DNA of 64,000 bases from Sphingobacterium tabacisoli (GTDB lineage Bacteria; Bacteroidota; Bacteroidia; Sphingobacteriales; Sphingobacteriaceae), in assembly GCF_017908035.1 (NCBI RefSeq), contig NZ_JAEQMU010000001.1, positions 1,240,001 to 1,304,000 of the forward strand, given 5' to 3'. The notes under the pieces were generated by a model. It was not told where the DNA came from. It did no database searches and saw nothing but the letters and a program-made list of their open reading frames with translations. The first letter of the stretch is position 1. The number at the start of each line of letters is the position of its first letter. Both the position numbers and the translations under genes were made by a program. Positions 7,791 to 17,233 of this stretch are shown here, in pieces.

Positions 7791-8732
7791 TTAGATATTA
7801 AAACCGATAATATCTTTCTTTTTATTTGATTTAAACCGTTCGGGTACTACTGTTAAAATTTCATCCTTCAATACCTTTACAGCCATTTTCTTTACATAGT
7901 TATGTGTAGTGACTATACTAATTTCGCGTACAGGCTCCGGAGCTTTAAAATAGCGTACATGCCCCAATTGGTCTTCATTATACCCTAAGATACTCAATTC
8001 GGGCAAAATCGTCAATCCATCATTAATCTCGACCATCCGCTTCAGTGTCTCCACGCTACCGGTATTATACTCGAACGTACCGTTCGCTCCTTGATTATGC
8101 TTATAGTTACAAATATTGAGCACCTGCCCCCGCATACAATGCCCTTCATTAAGCAACCATAGTTTCTCTTGAGACAAATCATCATAGCCTAGCATCTTCT
8201 TATCAAAAAGCGTGCTCTTTTCGGATACATAGGCTACAAATGTTTCATAAAACAAAGGCGTTTCCAAAATGGTATTATCCAGCAAGGGGGTTGATAATAT
8301 ACCGCAATCGAGCGTTCCAGCTTTGAGCTCCTGTATAATCCGCTCTGTGGTGTATTCCCAGACCTGCAACTGGACTTTCGGGTATTTTTTCAAAAATGAG
8401 GTAATTACCCCAGGCAAAAGGTAAGGAGCCACCGTGGGTATCACTCCTATTCTGAACTCGCCTTCTAACTCACCCTTAGCCTCCTGTAGAATCTCTGTAA
8501 TCTTCTTGCTTTCCGTAAGAACGGCACGGGCCTGCTTAATAATCCGCTTGCCTACCTCTGTAGGGATTACAGGCTGCCGACTGCGGTCAAAAATTTTGAC
8601 CCCCAACGACTCCTCCAACTTCTGAATCTGCATACTCAACGTAGGTTGAGTAACAAAACACTTTTCGGCTGCGGCTACGAAACTCCGATAGGTGTCTACC
8701 GCAATAACGTATTCCAATTGAACTAGGGTCAT
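7791..8732 (-). CDS. oxyR: OxyR-type LysR regulator (peroxide sensor)
   Basis: LysR-family activator of 313 aa. It has an N-terminal winged HTH (about 1-60; FVAAAEKCFVTQPTLSMQI) and a two-lobe sensing domain. The redox pair of OxyR is conserved: Cys199 and Cys208 in EGHCMRGQVLNIC, with the same numbering and spacing as in E. coli OxyR, where they form a disulfide in response to H2O2. It probably controls peroxide-defence genes elsewhere; the only apparent co-transcribed gene here is the ClC gene 12 bases downstream. It is divergent from the S46 peptidase gene. Start at the ATG at 8732 fits the family N-terminus. Confidence 0.93.
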   Translation of the reverse strand: MTLVQLEYVIAVDTYRSFVAAAEKCFVTQPTLSMQIQKLEESLGVKIFDRSRQPVIPTEVGKRIIKQARAVLTESKKITEILQEAKGELEGEFRIGVIPTVAPYLLPGVITSFLKKYPKVQLQVWEYTTERIIQELKAGTLDCGILSTPLLDNTILETPLFYETFVAYVSEKSTLFDKKMLGYDDLSQEKLWLLNEGHCMRGQVLNICNYKHNQGANGTFEYNTGSVETLKRMVEINDGLTILPELSILGYNEDQLGHVRYFKAPEPVREISIVTTHNYVKKMAVKVLKDEILTVVPERFKSNKKKDIIGFNI

Positions 8733-8751
8733 CTTATAAGTTTTAACTATA

Positions 8752-8759
8752 CAAAGATA
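8752..8759 (-). promoter_or_regulatory. -7 box for oxyR
   Basis: Reads TATCTTTG on the minus strand, a perfect TAnnTTTG, 19 bases before the oxyR ATG. A box for the divergent S46 gene (TACTTTTG, 8791-8798, plus strand) lies nearby, so OxyR bound here could affect both. Confidence 0.6.
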
Positions 8760-8790
8760 AGAAATGAGGTATATAAAGTGAGGAATTTAG

Positions 8791-8798
8791 TACTTTTG
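8791..8798 (+). promoter_or_regulatory. -7 box for the S46 peptidase gene
   Basis: TACTTTTG matches TAnnTTTG; no clear TTG at -33. This would give a leader of about 95 bases before the ATG at 8900. Confidence 0.4.
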
Positions 8799-8899
8799 GA
8801 AAAAGCACTAAAGTGAATTCGTAAAACAATAGACACAACCGTCTATCGCCGAGGCTTTTTATATAAGAGAGAATACAATACTATCAAAAAGTGATTAAT

Positions 8900-11065
8900 A
8901 TGAAGTACAATTTTAAGCCCTCTATTTTATTAGCGGCCCTATTGGGACTAGGGGCATTCAATTTTTCGGCGTCTATACCAGACGAAGGAATGTTCCCCTT
9001 GAGTGAGTTAAACAGAGCTGGACTAAAAAAAGCAGGATTAAAAATCAGTGAAAAAGATATTTACAACCCGGGGCAAGTAGGACTGGTGGATGCTTTAGTT
9101 CAGGTATCTGGTTGCTCAGGTTCTTTCATATCGCCCAACGGGCTGATTATCACAAATCACCACTGTGCATTCAGTGCAGTTCAATTAGCTTCAACACCAC
9201 TACACAACTATTTGGAAAATGGTTTTGTTGCGAATTCGCAAGAGCAGGAAATAGAAGCCCGGGGACTTACGATCCGTATTACCGAATCTTATGATGATGT
9301 CTCTGCACAAATATTGAATGCTGTAGCGCAAGTCAATGATCCTATCGAACGCATTAATATAATAAACAGAAAACGGGAAGAGATAGCGCGTCAGGCAGAA
9401 AAAGAAGATCCGTCAATCAAAGCGGAAGTTTCGGAAATGTTTATAGGGAAAAGCTATGTACTTTTCCGCTACCGTACGATAGAAGATGTAAGGTTGGTTT
9501 ATATTCCCCGTCAGGATATCGGAGAATTTGGAGGAGAGACAGATAACTGGGTATGGCCTAGACACACTGGGGATTTCTCTTTCTTAAGGGCGTACGTTGC
9601 TCCAGATGGAAGTGCGGCTAAATATTCCAAAAAGAACGTTCCTTACAAACCAAAAAAACACTTGAAAGTGAATCCAAAAGGAGTTGAAGAAAATGATTTT
9701 GTATTCATATTGGGATATCCAGGAAGAACATTCAGACATCGTCCTGCACAGTATATCGCATATCAGCAGCAGTTTTTACTACCCTATACGTCAGAGCTGT
9801 ATGATTACCAGAATCAACAAATGCTACTAGCCGGAAAAAATGATAAAGCTACCGAACTAGCTCTAGCAACAAGAATAAAACGCAATGCCAATGTAATGAA
9901 AAACTACAGAGGAAAATTAAAAGGCTTGCGCAATATCGACCTTATTCAAAGTAAACAACAAGAAGATCTGGCACTAGGTCAATTTATCGCCTCTAAACCG
10001 GAGTTAAGTAAGAAATATGCAACGCTGATGGCTGACATCGACCAACATTACAAGCTGGTATTCAGTGATGCAGAAAGAGAGCTATGGTTCAATAACCTGT
10101 ATACGGGTATCCGCTCGCTCCAAATTGCGTCTTTGGTCAATGAATTCAAAAGTATCCTCGACAAACAGGGAGGTACATCAAGTAAACAACAGTTTTTTGA
10201 TCAGAACATAGCACGTTTTAAGCAGCAGCTGGACGGCATATACGAAAGCTACAATAAACAAGCGGACGAACGCATAGCGGGACACCTATTTGCTCAAGCC
10301 TATCTTTTTAAAGGTAAAAATCAGGTGCAAACTGTGGTAAACAAAAACTTCGGAAATGAAGATAGCGCTACAAAATATATACAAGAAGCTATCGCTCAAT
10401 CGAAAGTGAATGACAAAGCACTTTTATACAATGATGTTCTTAAAAGTGTAGGTAGCCTCACGGCCTACAACGATGAACTGCTCGCCTTCCAGCAAAAGGT
10501 TGAAAAGGAAATAGAGCCATTCCGCCAGGAGCAAAAGCGTCGTGAAGGAGTATTGAATAGGTTAATGGGCGATTATGTCGCTGTCAAAGAGCTATATCAG
10601 TCTAAAAACTTTATTCCGGATGCGAACTCTACTTTACGGTTGACTTATGGAAATATAAAAGGCTATAGCCCAGCAGATGCAACGTATATGAAGCCATTCA
10701 CCACGGTGAAAGGATTAATCGAAAAAGGCAATTCTGGCGATACGGAATTCCAATATCCTGAAGCTATTAAGCAAGCCTGGTTAAGCAAAAATTTTGGCGC
10801 TTATAGTAAAGGGGATTTAAATGATGTCCCGGTCAATATTCTATATAATATGGACACTACGGGAGGAAACTCAGGTTCCCCTATCATGAATGCTTATGGC
10901 GAATTGATTGGGGTCAACTTTGACCGCTCTTATGACGCTACAATCAATGACTTTGCCTGGAATGAAAGCTACAGCAGATCGATAGGTGTAGACATCCGTT
11001 ATGTGCTTTGGGTGGCTGACAAAATAGACAATGCCCAGTTTATACTAAAAGAAATGGGAATTTAA
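8900..11065 (+). CDS. S46 dipeptidyl-peptidase, DPP11-like (acidic P1)
   Basis: Serine exopeptidase of 721 aa that in this family removes dipeptides from the N-termini of peptides in the periplasm. A signal peptide (MKYNFKPSILLAALLGLGAF) is followed by a trypsin-like fold split by a helical domain. Catalytic His is in ITNHHCAFS (His87/88), the Asp region is TDNWVWPRHTGDFS, and the nucleophile is Ser658 in GNSGSP. Arg676, exactly 18 residues after the Ser (GVNFDRS), corresponds to the Arg that sets Asp/Glu specificity in DPP11; DPP7 has Gly there. An upstream in-frame GTG at 8891 exists, but the ATG gives a proper signal peptide. A hairpin follows the gene. Confidence 0.92.
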   Translation: MKYNFKPSILLAALLGLGAFNFSASIPDEGMFPLSELNRAGLKKAGLKISEKDIYNPGQVGLVDALVQVSGCSGSFISPNGLIITNHHCAFSAVQLASTPLHNYLENGFVANSQEQEIEARGLTIRITESYDDVSAQILNAVAQVNDPIERINIINRKREEIARQAEKEDPSIKAEVSEMFIGKSYVLFRYRTIEDVRLVYIPRQDIGEFGGETDNWVWPRHTGDFSFLRAYVAPDGSAAKYSKKNVPYKPKKHLKVNPKGVEENDFVFILGYPGRTFRHRPAQYIAYQQQFLLPYTSELYDYQNQQMLLAGKNDKATELALATRIKRNANVMKNYRGKLKGLRNIDLIQSKQQEDLALGQFIASKPELSKKYATLMADIDQHYKLVFSDAERELWFNNLYTGIRSLQIASLVNEFKSILDKQGGTSSKQQFFDQNIARFKQQLDGIYESYNKQADERIAGHLFAQAYLFKGKNQVQTVVNKNFGNEDSATKYIQEAIAQSKVNDKALLYNDVLKSVGSLTAYNDELLAFQQKVEKEIEPFRQEQKRREGVLNRLMGDYVAVKELYQSKNFIPDANSTLRLTYGNIKGYSPADATYMKPFTTVKGLIEKGNSGDTEFQYPEAIKQAWLSKNFGAYSKGDLNDVPVNILYNMDTTGGNSGSPIMNAYGELIGVNFDRSYDATINDFAWNESYSRSIGVDIRYVLWVADKIDNAQFILKEMGI

Positions 11066-11070
11066 TTAGC

Positions 11071-11106
11071 ATAATGGGGAACTTGTTAAAATAGGTTCCC
11101 CATTAT
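11071..11106 (+). terminator. Hairpin between the S46 peptidase and the thioredoxin fusion
   Basis: ATAATGGGGAAC (11071-11082) pairs with GTTCCCCATTAT (11095-11106) around a 12-base loop. The following bases are AT-rich but not a clean T run, so termination may be partial. Confidence 0.6.
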
Positions 11107-11124
11107 TCATCTAAAAAAATAAAA

Positions 11125-11820
11125 ATGATAAGACTACTGAGCTCGCTCCTCTTGCTGATAATATCCGCTGGTACAGCGTTTGGGCAAACCAAAATAACAG
11201 CATCGGAAGCCGCTAAAATATTTGAAAAGAATAAAAAAGTACAATTGCTGGATGTACGCACACAAAAGGAGTATACAGATAAGCATATCGCTAATTCCGT
11301 AAATCTAGACTGGAATCAAAAAACAGAGTTTGAAGAAGGTCTGCTGTCCAAATTCAACAAGAAATCTCCGGTATATGTGTATTGTCTATCAGGAGGCCGT
11401 AGTGCGCAGGCTGCCAAAAATTTAGTCGAGCGGGGATTTACGGTCTATGAAATTGAAGGTGGCATCCTGAAGTGGGAAGCTGCAAACCTTCCTTTAGAAA
11501 AAAGCCTCTCGCAGACACCTAAAGGACTTACATTAAAACAATTTAAAGCACTCACAAAAGACGATCAGATGGTACTCGTCGATTTTCATGCGAGCTGGTG
11601 CGGTCCCTGCAAAGAGATGGAGCCATTTATAAAACAAGTCGCTGAAAAACACAAAGGCAAGGTAAAGGTTTTAAAAATCGATGTTGACGAAAATAACACC
11701 TTGACCAAGCAACTGGGCATAACGAGTATCCCTGTACTGTACTTGTATAAAGGAGGAAAGAGGATCTGGAAACATACTGGATTCGCAGATTTAAAGACCA
11801 TAGAAAAACAACTTAATTAA
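11125..11820 (+). CDS. Secreted rhodanese-thioredoxin fusion protein
   Basis: A 231-aa protein with three parts: signal peptide (1-21, ending AFGQ), a rhodanese domain (about 22-125) with active-site Cys87 in YCLSGGR, and a thioredoxin domain (about 130-231) with the redox motif CGPC (Cys159, Cys162) and the cis-proline Pro203 (TSIPVL). It should act in the periplasm on thiols or persulfides. The fusion implies that a sulfane group on the rhodanese Cys could be reduced by the attached thioredoxin, but the true substrate is not known. It is followed one base later by the DUF423 gene and then the fluoride exporter gene, in one direction. Confidence 0.88.
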   Translation: MIRLLSSLLLLIISAGTAFGQTKITASEAAKIFEKNKKVQLLDVRTQKEYTDKHIANSVNLDWNQKTEFEEGLLSKFNKKSPVYVYCLSGGRSAQAAKNLVERGFTVYEIEGGILKWEAANLPLEKSLSQTPKGLTLKQFKALTKDDQMVLVDFHASWCGPCKEMEPFIKQVAEKHKGKVKVLKIDVDENNTLTKQLGITSIPVLYLYKGGKRIWKHTGFADLKTIEKQLN

Positions 11821-11821
11821 T

Positions 11822-12196
11822 ATGCAGACAGTAACTCTTGTTCTTGGAGCCGGTTTTGGAATTTTGGCCATCATGCTTGGTGCATTTGGTGCCCATGCCT
11901 TCAAGAAAATAATCAGTGCAGATAAATTAACTTCCTTTGAAGTAGGTGTCCGTTATCAGATGTATAGTGCCCTGACATTATTACTCATTGGGTTTAGCTG
12001 TGATTTTACGTTGTACAGTCAGCGTTTGGCAGTATATGGAATTGCAATTGGCACTATCTTATTTTCATTCAGCATTTATTTGCTGTCGTTTTCAGAATAT
12101 TGGAAAGCCAACCTTCGTTTCCTGGGCCCCATCACTCCTTTAGGTGGGTTGTTAATGATTATCGGATGGGCCTCTTTATTGGTTTCATTTCTATAA
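11822..12196 (+). CDS. DUF423 (YgdD-type) small membrane protein
   Basis: A 124-aa protein with four predicted membrane helices. The N-terminal GAFGAHAFKK and the internal GVRYQMYSALTLL are characteristic of the DUF423/YgdD family. The family function is not established. It starts one base after the stop of the thioredoxin fusion, so translation is probably coupled, and it is followed 14 bases later by the ClC-F gene. Confidence 0.88.
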   Translation: MQTVTLVLGAGFGILAIMLGAFGAHAFKKIISADKLTSFEVGVRYQMYSALTLLLIGFSCDFTLYSQRLAVYGIAIGTILFSFSIYLLSFSEYWKANLRFLGPITPLGGLLMIIGWASLLVSFL

Positions 12197-12210
12197 CACG
12201 ATAAGTACAC

Positions 12211-13431
12211 GTGCGCAATAGCAAATTCGCTTCACTGATCGGTCTTCCTTGGTATAGCTGGCTAAAAATAGGCATTAGTATTGCCGTTTTTACGGGCATT
12301 ACTTCTGTGGTGTTTTTAAATGCATTAAACTATGTTGGAGACCTACGTGAACAACAACAGTTTTTGCTACTTGGGCTACCAGTAGCTGGCCTATTGATTG
12401 TGTTTTTATACCAACGTTATGGCGGAGCGGCAAGTAAGGGTAATAACCTCCTGTTTGAAGAGTATTATAATCCTAAAGGAAATATTCCTCTATTAATGGC
12501 TCCTTTGGTTATTGTAGCTACCCTATTGACGCACCTCTTCGGTGGATCTGCAGGCCGTGAGGGAACCGCTGTCCAATATGGCGGGACTTATGCCGATTTT
12601 ATCGCAAAGAAAATGGGGCTGAACAAAACCCAAACGAGGATAACGCTGATATGCGGAATCGCTGCAGGGTTTGCTTCTCTCTTTGGCACTCCGCTCGCTG
12701 GTGTGGTCTTTTCGATCGAGCTATTTCGTTTGGGCAAATTACGCTACAAGGCGATAATACCTGCACTTCTAACCGCTTACCTGTCACACGGTGTCTGCCT
12801 GTTGCTTCAGGCACCGCACACCCACTACCCTTTTTTAGACTTCCAACTGTTCCAAATCCAGGATATTCATTGGGTCATACTCTTTGCTATACTCGCTGGT
12901 GTAGTAGCGCGTCTTTTCACCTATACAGGAGATATGCTGAGCCATCTATTCAAGAGAATAGATAATCCGTACTGGCGTGTGGTGATAGGGTCTTTGGTCA
13001 TACTCGCTATTATTGCTTATATAGGCAATACCAAATATATTGGACTCGGTATACCGACCATTTTAGAGTCATTCGAACAGCCTCAATCGGGTATAGATTT
13101 CTTAGCTAAGATCGTGCTCACCTGCCTGACACTGAGTGTCGGATTCAAAGGAGGAGAAGTAACTCCCTTGTTCTTTATCGGAGCAACGTTTGCTAGCTTC
13201 CTTTCGATATATATCCCTCTCCCCCTGTTGGTGATTACGGGGCTTGGCTTTGTTTCTGTCTTTTCTGGCAGCACTAAAACTCCCTTTGCCTGTGCAATTA
13301 TGGCTGCAGAGCTGTTTGGAATCTATATTTTACCTTTTGCCTTGCTATCAACGCTTATAGCAGCATTCGTCTCGGGACAGAAGGGAATATACAGCAGTCA
13401 AAAAAACAGGAAAATGATCAAACGGGGCTAA
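12211..13431 (+). CDS. ClC family protein with fluoride-exporter (CLC-F) motifs
   Basis: A 406-aa ClC-type membrane protein without CBS domains. The usual GSGIP chloride motif is replaced by GNNLL (Gly77-Leu80), and the selectivity helix reads GREGT (115-119; gating Glu117) instead of GREGP. As I recall the family literature, both changes mark the CLC-F clade of fluoride/proton antiporters that protect cells from fluoride. The late helix has GFKGGEVTPLFFIGA, also as in that clade, and the inner proton Glu203 of ordinary exchangers is a Leu (SIELF). The start is a GTG; no ATG lies in frame before the first helices. No fluoride riboswitch was recognised upstream. Confidence 0.78.
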   Translation: MRNSKFASLIGLPWYSWLKIGISIAVFTGITSVVFLNALNYVGDLREQQQFLLLGLPVAGLLIVFLYQRYGGAASKGNNLLFEEYYNPKGNIPLLMAPLVIVATLLTHLFGGSAGREGTAVQYGGTYADFIAKKMGLNKTQTRITLICGIAAGFASLFGTPLAGVVFSIELFRLGKLRYKAIIPALLTAYLSHGVCLLLQAPHTHYPFLDFQLFQIQDIHWVILFAILAGVVARLFTYTGDMLSHLFKRIDNPYWRVVIGSLVILAIIAYIGNTKYIGLGIPTILESFEQPQSGIDFLAKIVLTCLTLSVGFKGGEVTPLFFIGATFASFLSIYIPLPLLVITGLGFVSVFSGSTKTPFACAIMAAELFGIYILPFALLSTLIAAFVSGQKGIYSSQKNRKMIKRG

Positions 13432-13432
13432 C

Positions 13433-13693
13433 CTACAGGAGCAACACTTTCCACGCCATCACCACATCGTCACTATCAAGATATTCTTTTGCTTTCAACT
13501 GTAAATGGGTATCCCTAGAACTCTCGTCTCCAATAAATGCATTGGTCAATTCTAATATCTCTGGAAGACGCCGAATAGCATCGACCTCGTCTTCCGAAGG
13601 CAAACTCTCCATACGAGCTAGCTTCTCTTTATCTAGGGTCGTAAGGACAACCGAATCCCGTACAAAGGGAGGTAATTTACTAACGCTCATCAT
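13433..13693 (-). CDS. Small hypothetical protein after icd
   Basis: An 86-aa acidic, mostly helical protein with no signal peptide or membrane segment and no family I recognise. It starts 17 bases after icd on the same strand and stops one base from the convergent ClC-F gene, filling the space tightly, which supports a real gene. Two ATG codons are adjacent at the start (13693 and 13690). Function unknown. Confidence 0.6.
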   Translation of the reverse strand: MMSVSKLPPFVRDSVVLTTLDKEKLARMESLPSEDEVDAIRRLPEILELTNAFIGDESSRDTHLQLKAKEYLDSDDVVMAWKVLLL

Positions 13694-13710
13694 ACTCTAT
13701 TTTCAGTTAC

Positions 13711-14982
13711 CTAATCGACACTAAGTTTTTTGATGATTTCGTCCGCAAATTCACTAGTCTTCAACAAGGTAGCTCTCTCCATCAGATTGAAAAAATCTAC
13801 GGTGACCTTTTTTTCCTTTATGGTTTCACCCAAAGCATTTTTAATAGCATCAGCAGCCTCATTCCAGCCCATATACTCCAACATCATAACACCGCTCAAA
13901 ATAACGGATGAAGGATTCATGGTATCTGTATTGGCAAATCTGGGAGCTGTACCATGTGTAGCTTCAAAAATAGCATACCCGGTCTTATAATTGATATTCG
14001 CTCCGGGAGCAATACCGATCCCACCAACCATAGCAGCCAGGGCATCAGAAATATAATCTCCATTAAGGTTCAAAGTCGCTACAACAGAGAAATCCCGTGG
14101 TGCGAGCAATATCTGTTGTAAGAAATTATCAGCTATAATGTCTTTGATAATAATCTTGCCTGCGTGTTGCGCCTCCTTTTGTTCCTCATTGGCGGCATCC
14201 TGTCCCTTTTCGGCTTTTGTACGCTCCCACTGCCCCCAAGTATAGGTATGGGCAGCAAACTCGTTTTCAGCCACCTCAAATCCCCATTGCTTAAATGCGC
14301 CTTCGGTATATTTCATGATATTACCTTTGTGCACCAACGCTACCGATGGTAGGTTGTGTGACATGGCATATTCGATTGCGGCGCGGACCAATCTTTTAGA
14401 ACCTTCTTCAGAGACTAGTTTTATTCCGACCCCTGTCGTATCAGAAAAGTCATATGCTACGCCCAATTCGTCAGATAAAAAACCTTGTAGCCGATGGGCC
14501 TCATCACTACCAGCCGCGAATTCAATCCCGGCATATATATCTTCGGTATTCTCCCGAAAGACGACCATGTCAACGTATTCAGGGTGTTTCACTGGTGAAG
14601 GTACTCCTTCGTACCATACTGTAGGGCGTAAGCACACATACAGATCCAACTCCTTCCGTAAGGCTACATTCAATGAACGGATACCACCACCAATAGGTGT
14701 CGTTAGTGGCCCTTTTATCCCAACCAGATACGTCTTAAAAGTAGCTAAAGTTTCTTCTGGCAACCAGCTTCCTGTCAGCTCAAATGCCTTCTCTCCTGCC
14801 AATACCTCTCTCCATACAATACTCCGCTTACCGTTATAACAAGCTTTGACCGCTTCGTCGAATACACGGACTGAGGCTTTCCAAATATCAGGACCAATTC
14901 CATCTCCAATAATAAAAGGAATGATAGGTGCATCGGGCACCTGCAGTTTACCTTTCGAATCCACAGTTATTTTTCCACTCAT
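13711..14982 (-). CDS. icd: Isocitrate dehydrogenase (NADP-type)
   Basis: Oxidative decarboxylation of isocitrate to 2-oxoglutarate in the TCA cycle. At 423 aa it matches the E. coli-type homodimeric enzyme. Recognisable motifs are [14 protein letters not shown] near the N-terminus, [20 protein letters not shown] with the substrate-binding Ser, [14 protein letters not shown], and [13 protein letters not shown] near the cofactor site. It starts five bases after the antiporter gene on the same strand and is followed by an 86-aa gene, so it is probably transcribed with both. Linkage of a TCA enzyme to a cation antiporter has no obvious functional reason. Confidence 0.95.
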   Translation of the reverse strand: MSGKITVDSKGKLQVPDAPIIPFIIGDGIGPDIWKASVRVFDEAVKACYNGKRSIVWREVLAGEKAFELTGSWLPEETLATFKTYLVGIKGPLTTPIGGGIRSLNVALRKELDLYVCLRPTVWYEGVPSPVKHPEYVDMVVFRENTEDIYAGIEFAAGSDEAHRLQGFLSDELGVAYDFSDTTGVGIKLVSEEGSKRLVRAAIEYAMSHNLPSVALVHKGNIMKYTEGAFKQWGFEVAENEFAAHTYTWGQWERTKAEKGQDAANEEQKEAQHAGKIIIKDIIADNFLQQILLAPRDFSVVATLNLNGDYISDALAAMVGGIGIAPGANINYKTGYAIFEATHGTAPRFANTDTMNPSSVILSGVMMLEYMGWNEAADAIKNALGETIKEKKVTVDFFNLMERATLLKTSEFADEIIKKLSVD

Positions 14983-14987
14983 AGCTA

Positions 14988-17123
14988 TCAGTTTTGTTTT
15001 TCTTTATTAAACATATTACCAATCTCACGGCTTATCTTTCTGAAAATAGGTGCTGTCTGAATGTGTTCATATTCATCTATATGAGAGTCAGCCTGACGAC
15101 TAGGGAATAACAAGATTAAGTTCTGGTTTTTATAGTAGCGTCCCACTCTTCGCGCCAAACCATCCAAAGAATCGCGGTAAGAGACTTCTCCATTTCGAGA
15201 AGACACAAAAACAAGTAAAGAGTCGACATTACTAAATGTCGCCAAGCCGTAGATATTGTCCCAATCTTCATAATTTGAAAAATGCAGAGGTACACTGGAT
15301 TTAAGAAGTTTTTGAACTTCTTCTGTCGCCCCTACTGTCCTCGAATTACAAATAAAGTTCACTGGAAGGGATAATTCTTGCGCTAGCTTCAATATCTTTT
15401 CCATCCAATAAGTAAATCCAAATTCAGACTCTGCCAAAGGAGGTACAAATACGGTAATGGACTTATGTGAAATCAATGGCTTCTCAAGCCTACACATAAA
15501 TAAAGTAGTGTCTGTTGTATTTAGAATACTCTCCGTCTTTTCACCCACAATCTTCTCTACAAATGAAACAGCACTAGGCCAGCCCATAATGATACAGTCA
15601 GCAAAAACGTGTCTCGACATTCTAGAGATGCCAGCGGCAATATTATAGTCAATAGTAGTCACCAGTTCAACCTCTGTCTCCGAGCCTGAAGCATACTTGG
15701 CCATACTATCAAGGTTCCTCCGGGCTTCTATCAAATTACGTTCGGCCCGTTCGTTGTCAGGGACGACGCTCAAAATACTTAATGGGTAATGAGACTTCTT
15801 GGATTTGATTAAAGTCGCAAAATCCAAAATAGGTTCCATGGTGCTAAGATTGGCGATGGGAATCATTATTTGCTCTTCCCCCTCTTCTACATGCTCCACA
15901 TGTGCATCATCCTGATGTCCCTCCATGACGACTTTCTTAGATGCACTCTCTGTGACCATGGTCGCTACGATACAGGTTACCAGAATAAGTAGAATGGTAC
16001 CATTCAACACATTTTCATCAATAATATTATTACTGTACCCCACCATGATGACGGCGAGAGTTGCGGCGGCATGGGCATTGCTCAATCCAAAGATTAGGTT
16101 TCTTTGATTCTTCGAATATTTAAAAATCAACTGGGTAACTGTGGCGGCCAAATATTTACCAGATATAGCGACAACGGTCAATGTACCTGCCACAATAAGT
16201 GCCATCGGTCCCTTTGTCAATACACTCACGTCTACAATCATCCCCACAGAAATCAAAAAGAAAGGAATAAAAATAGCATTACCAATAAACTCTATACGGT
16301 TCATAAGTGCCGAAGAGTGTGGAATTAACTTATTTAATGCTAGTCCAGCAACAAAGGCTCCTATGATAGGCTCCAACCCGGCCATCTCCGCCAAGAAAGC
16401 TGCAAAGAATACTACAGTAAGCACAAAAATATAATGCCCTGTTTTTTCCGATTCGATTCTTTCGAAAAACCACTTCGCGATTTTAGGAATGATACCGAAC
16501 ATAATGAAAAGGAAGATGGCAAATGAAACGCCTAAAGTAACCCAGAACTCTTGATTTATATTTCCTTGGGAAGCGCCCGTGATAACAGCTAGAATAATCA
16601 AAACTGCCGTATCTGTCAATATCGTGCCTCCTATGGTAATGGCGACAGCTTCATGTTTTGAAATACCATATCTATTAACAATAGGATAAGAAACCAATGT
16701 GTGGGTAGCAAACATACTCGCAATCAATATGCTGGGCAACACGTCATATCCCAATAGGTAATGACAAACAGGAAAACCTATAGCTATTGGAATCGCAAAA
16801 GTAAAAAAACCAAACATCACGCTCTTGTGCTTGGTTTTCTTAAACTCATTCATATCCAACTCAAGTCCCGCAATAAACATGATATATAAAAGACCAATCG
16901 TCGAAAAAAGATTTACCGCTGAGCTCTTCTCCAGCCAGTTAAGCCCATGAGGTCCAATAATGACCCCAGAAAGAATCAAACCTATAATACCAGGTACACG
17001 TATCGGCCGCAATAATATGGGCGACAAGAGTATTATAAAAAGTACTAAAGAAAAGACAAGTACGGGGTTAGTGAGAGGGGCTTCAAATGCGTCAGCTAAA
17101 TGTTCAAAAATCTTACTACTCAT
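14988..17123 (-). CDS. CPA2 cation/proton antiporter with UspA-like C-terminal domain
   Basis: A 711-aa protein. The first 400 or so residues hold 12-13 hydrophobic helices of a Na+/H+ or K+/H+ exchanger (Kef/NapA type; [15 protein letters not shown] and [10 protein letters not shown] are typical). A short acidic His-containing linker ([18 protein letters not shown]) leads to a soluble half of about 290 residues that looks like two UspA-type domains, probably regulatory. It sits five bases upstream of icd. Ion specificity cannot be read from sequence. Confidence 0.85.
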   Translation of the reverse strand: MSSKIFEHLADAFEAPLTNPVLVFSLVLFIILLSPILLRPIRVPGIIGLILSGVIIGPHGLNWLEKSSAVNLFSTIGLLYIMFIAGLELDMNEFKKTKHKSVMFGFFTFAIPIAIGFPVCHYLLGYDVLPSILIASMFATHTLVSYPIVNRYGISKHEAVAITIGGTILTDTAVLIILAVITGASQGNINQEFWVTLGVSFAIFLFIMFGIIPKIAKWFFERIESEKTGHYIFVLTVVFFAAFLAEMAGLEPIIGAFVAGLALNKLIPHSSALMNRIEFIGNAIFIPFFLISVGMIVDVSVLTKGPMALIVAGTLTVVAISGKYLAATVTQLIFKYSKNQRNLIFGLSNAHAAATLAVIMVGYSNNIIDENVLNGTILLILVTCIVATMVTESASKKVVMEGHQDDAHVEHVEEGEEQIMIPIANLSTMEPILDFATLIKSKKSHYPLSILSVVPDNERAERNLIEARRNLDSMAKYASGSETEVELVTTIDYNIAAGISRMSRHVFADCIIMGWPSAVSFVEKIVGEKTESILNTTDTTLFMCRLEKPLISHKSITVFVPPLAESEFGFTYWMEKILKLAQELSLPVNFICNSRTVGATEEVQKLLKSSVPLHFSNYEDWDNIYGLATFSNVDSLLVFVSSRNGEVSYRDSLDGLARRVGRYYKNQNLILLFPSRQADSHIDEYEHIQTAPIFRKISREIGNMFNKEKQN

Positions 17124-17233
17124 AAATCGACTATAGTTCGTTTAATTACAACACACTGCAACTCTTACATTGCAAATCGTAGGTAAAGTACGAAAAAAAG
17201 TAGATTTTTGGAAAAATCAGGGTCTTTTAAGGA

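Noticed and set aside
12197..12210. Fluoride riboswitch before the CLC-F gene
   Set aside because: The gap to the previous gene is only 14 bases, and no crcB-type consensus was recognised upstream of the apparent operon.
17150..17180. TGCAAC...TTGCA inverted repeat as a second metal operator
   Set aside because: Five-base arms with an eight-base spacer, and no promoter box aligned with it; too weak.
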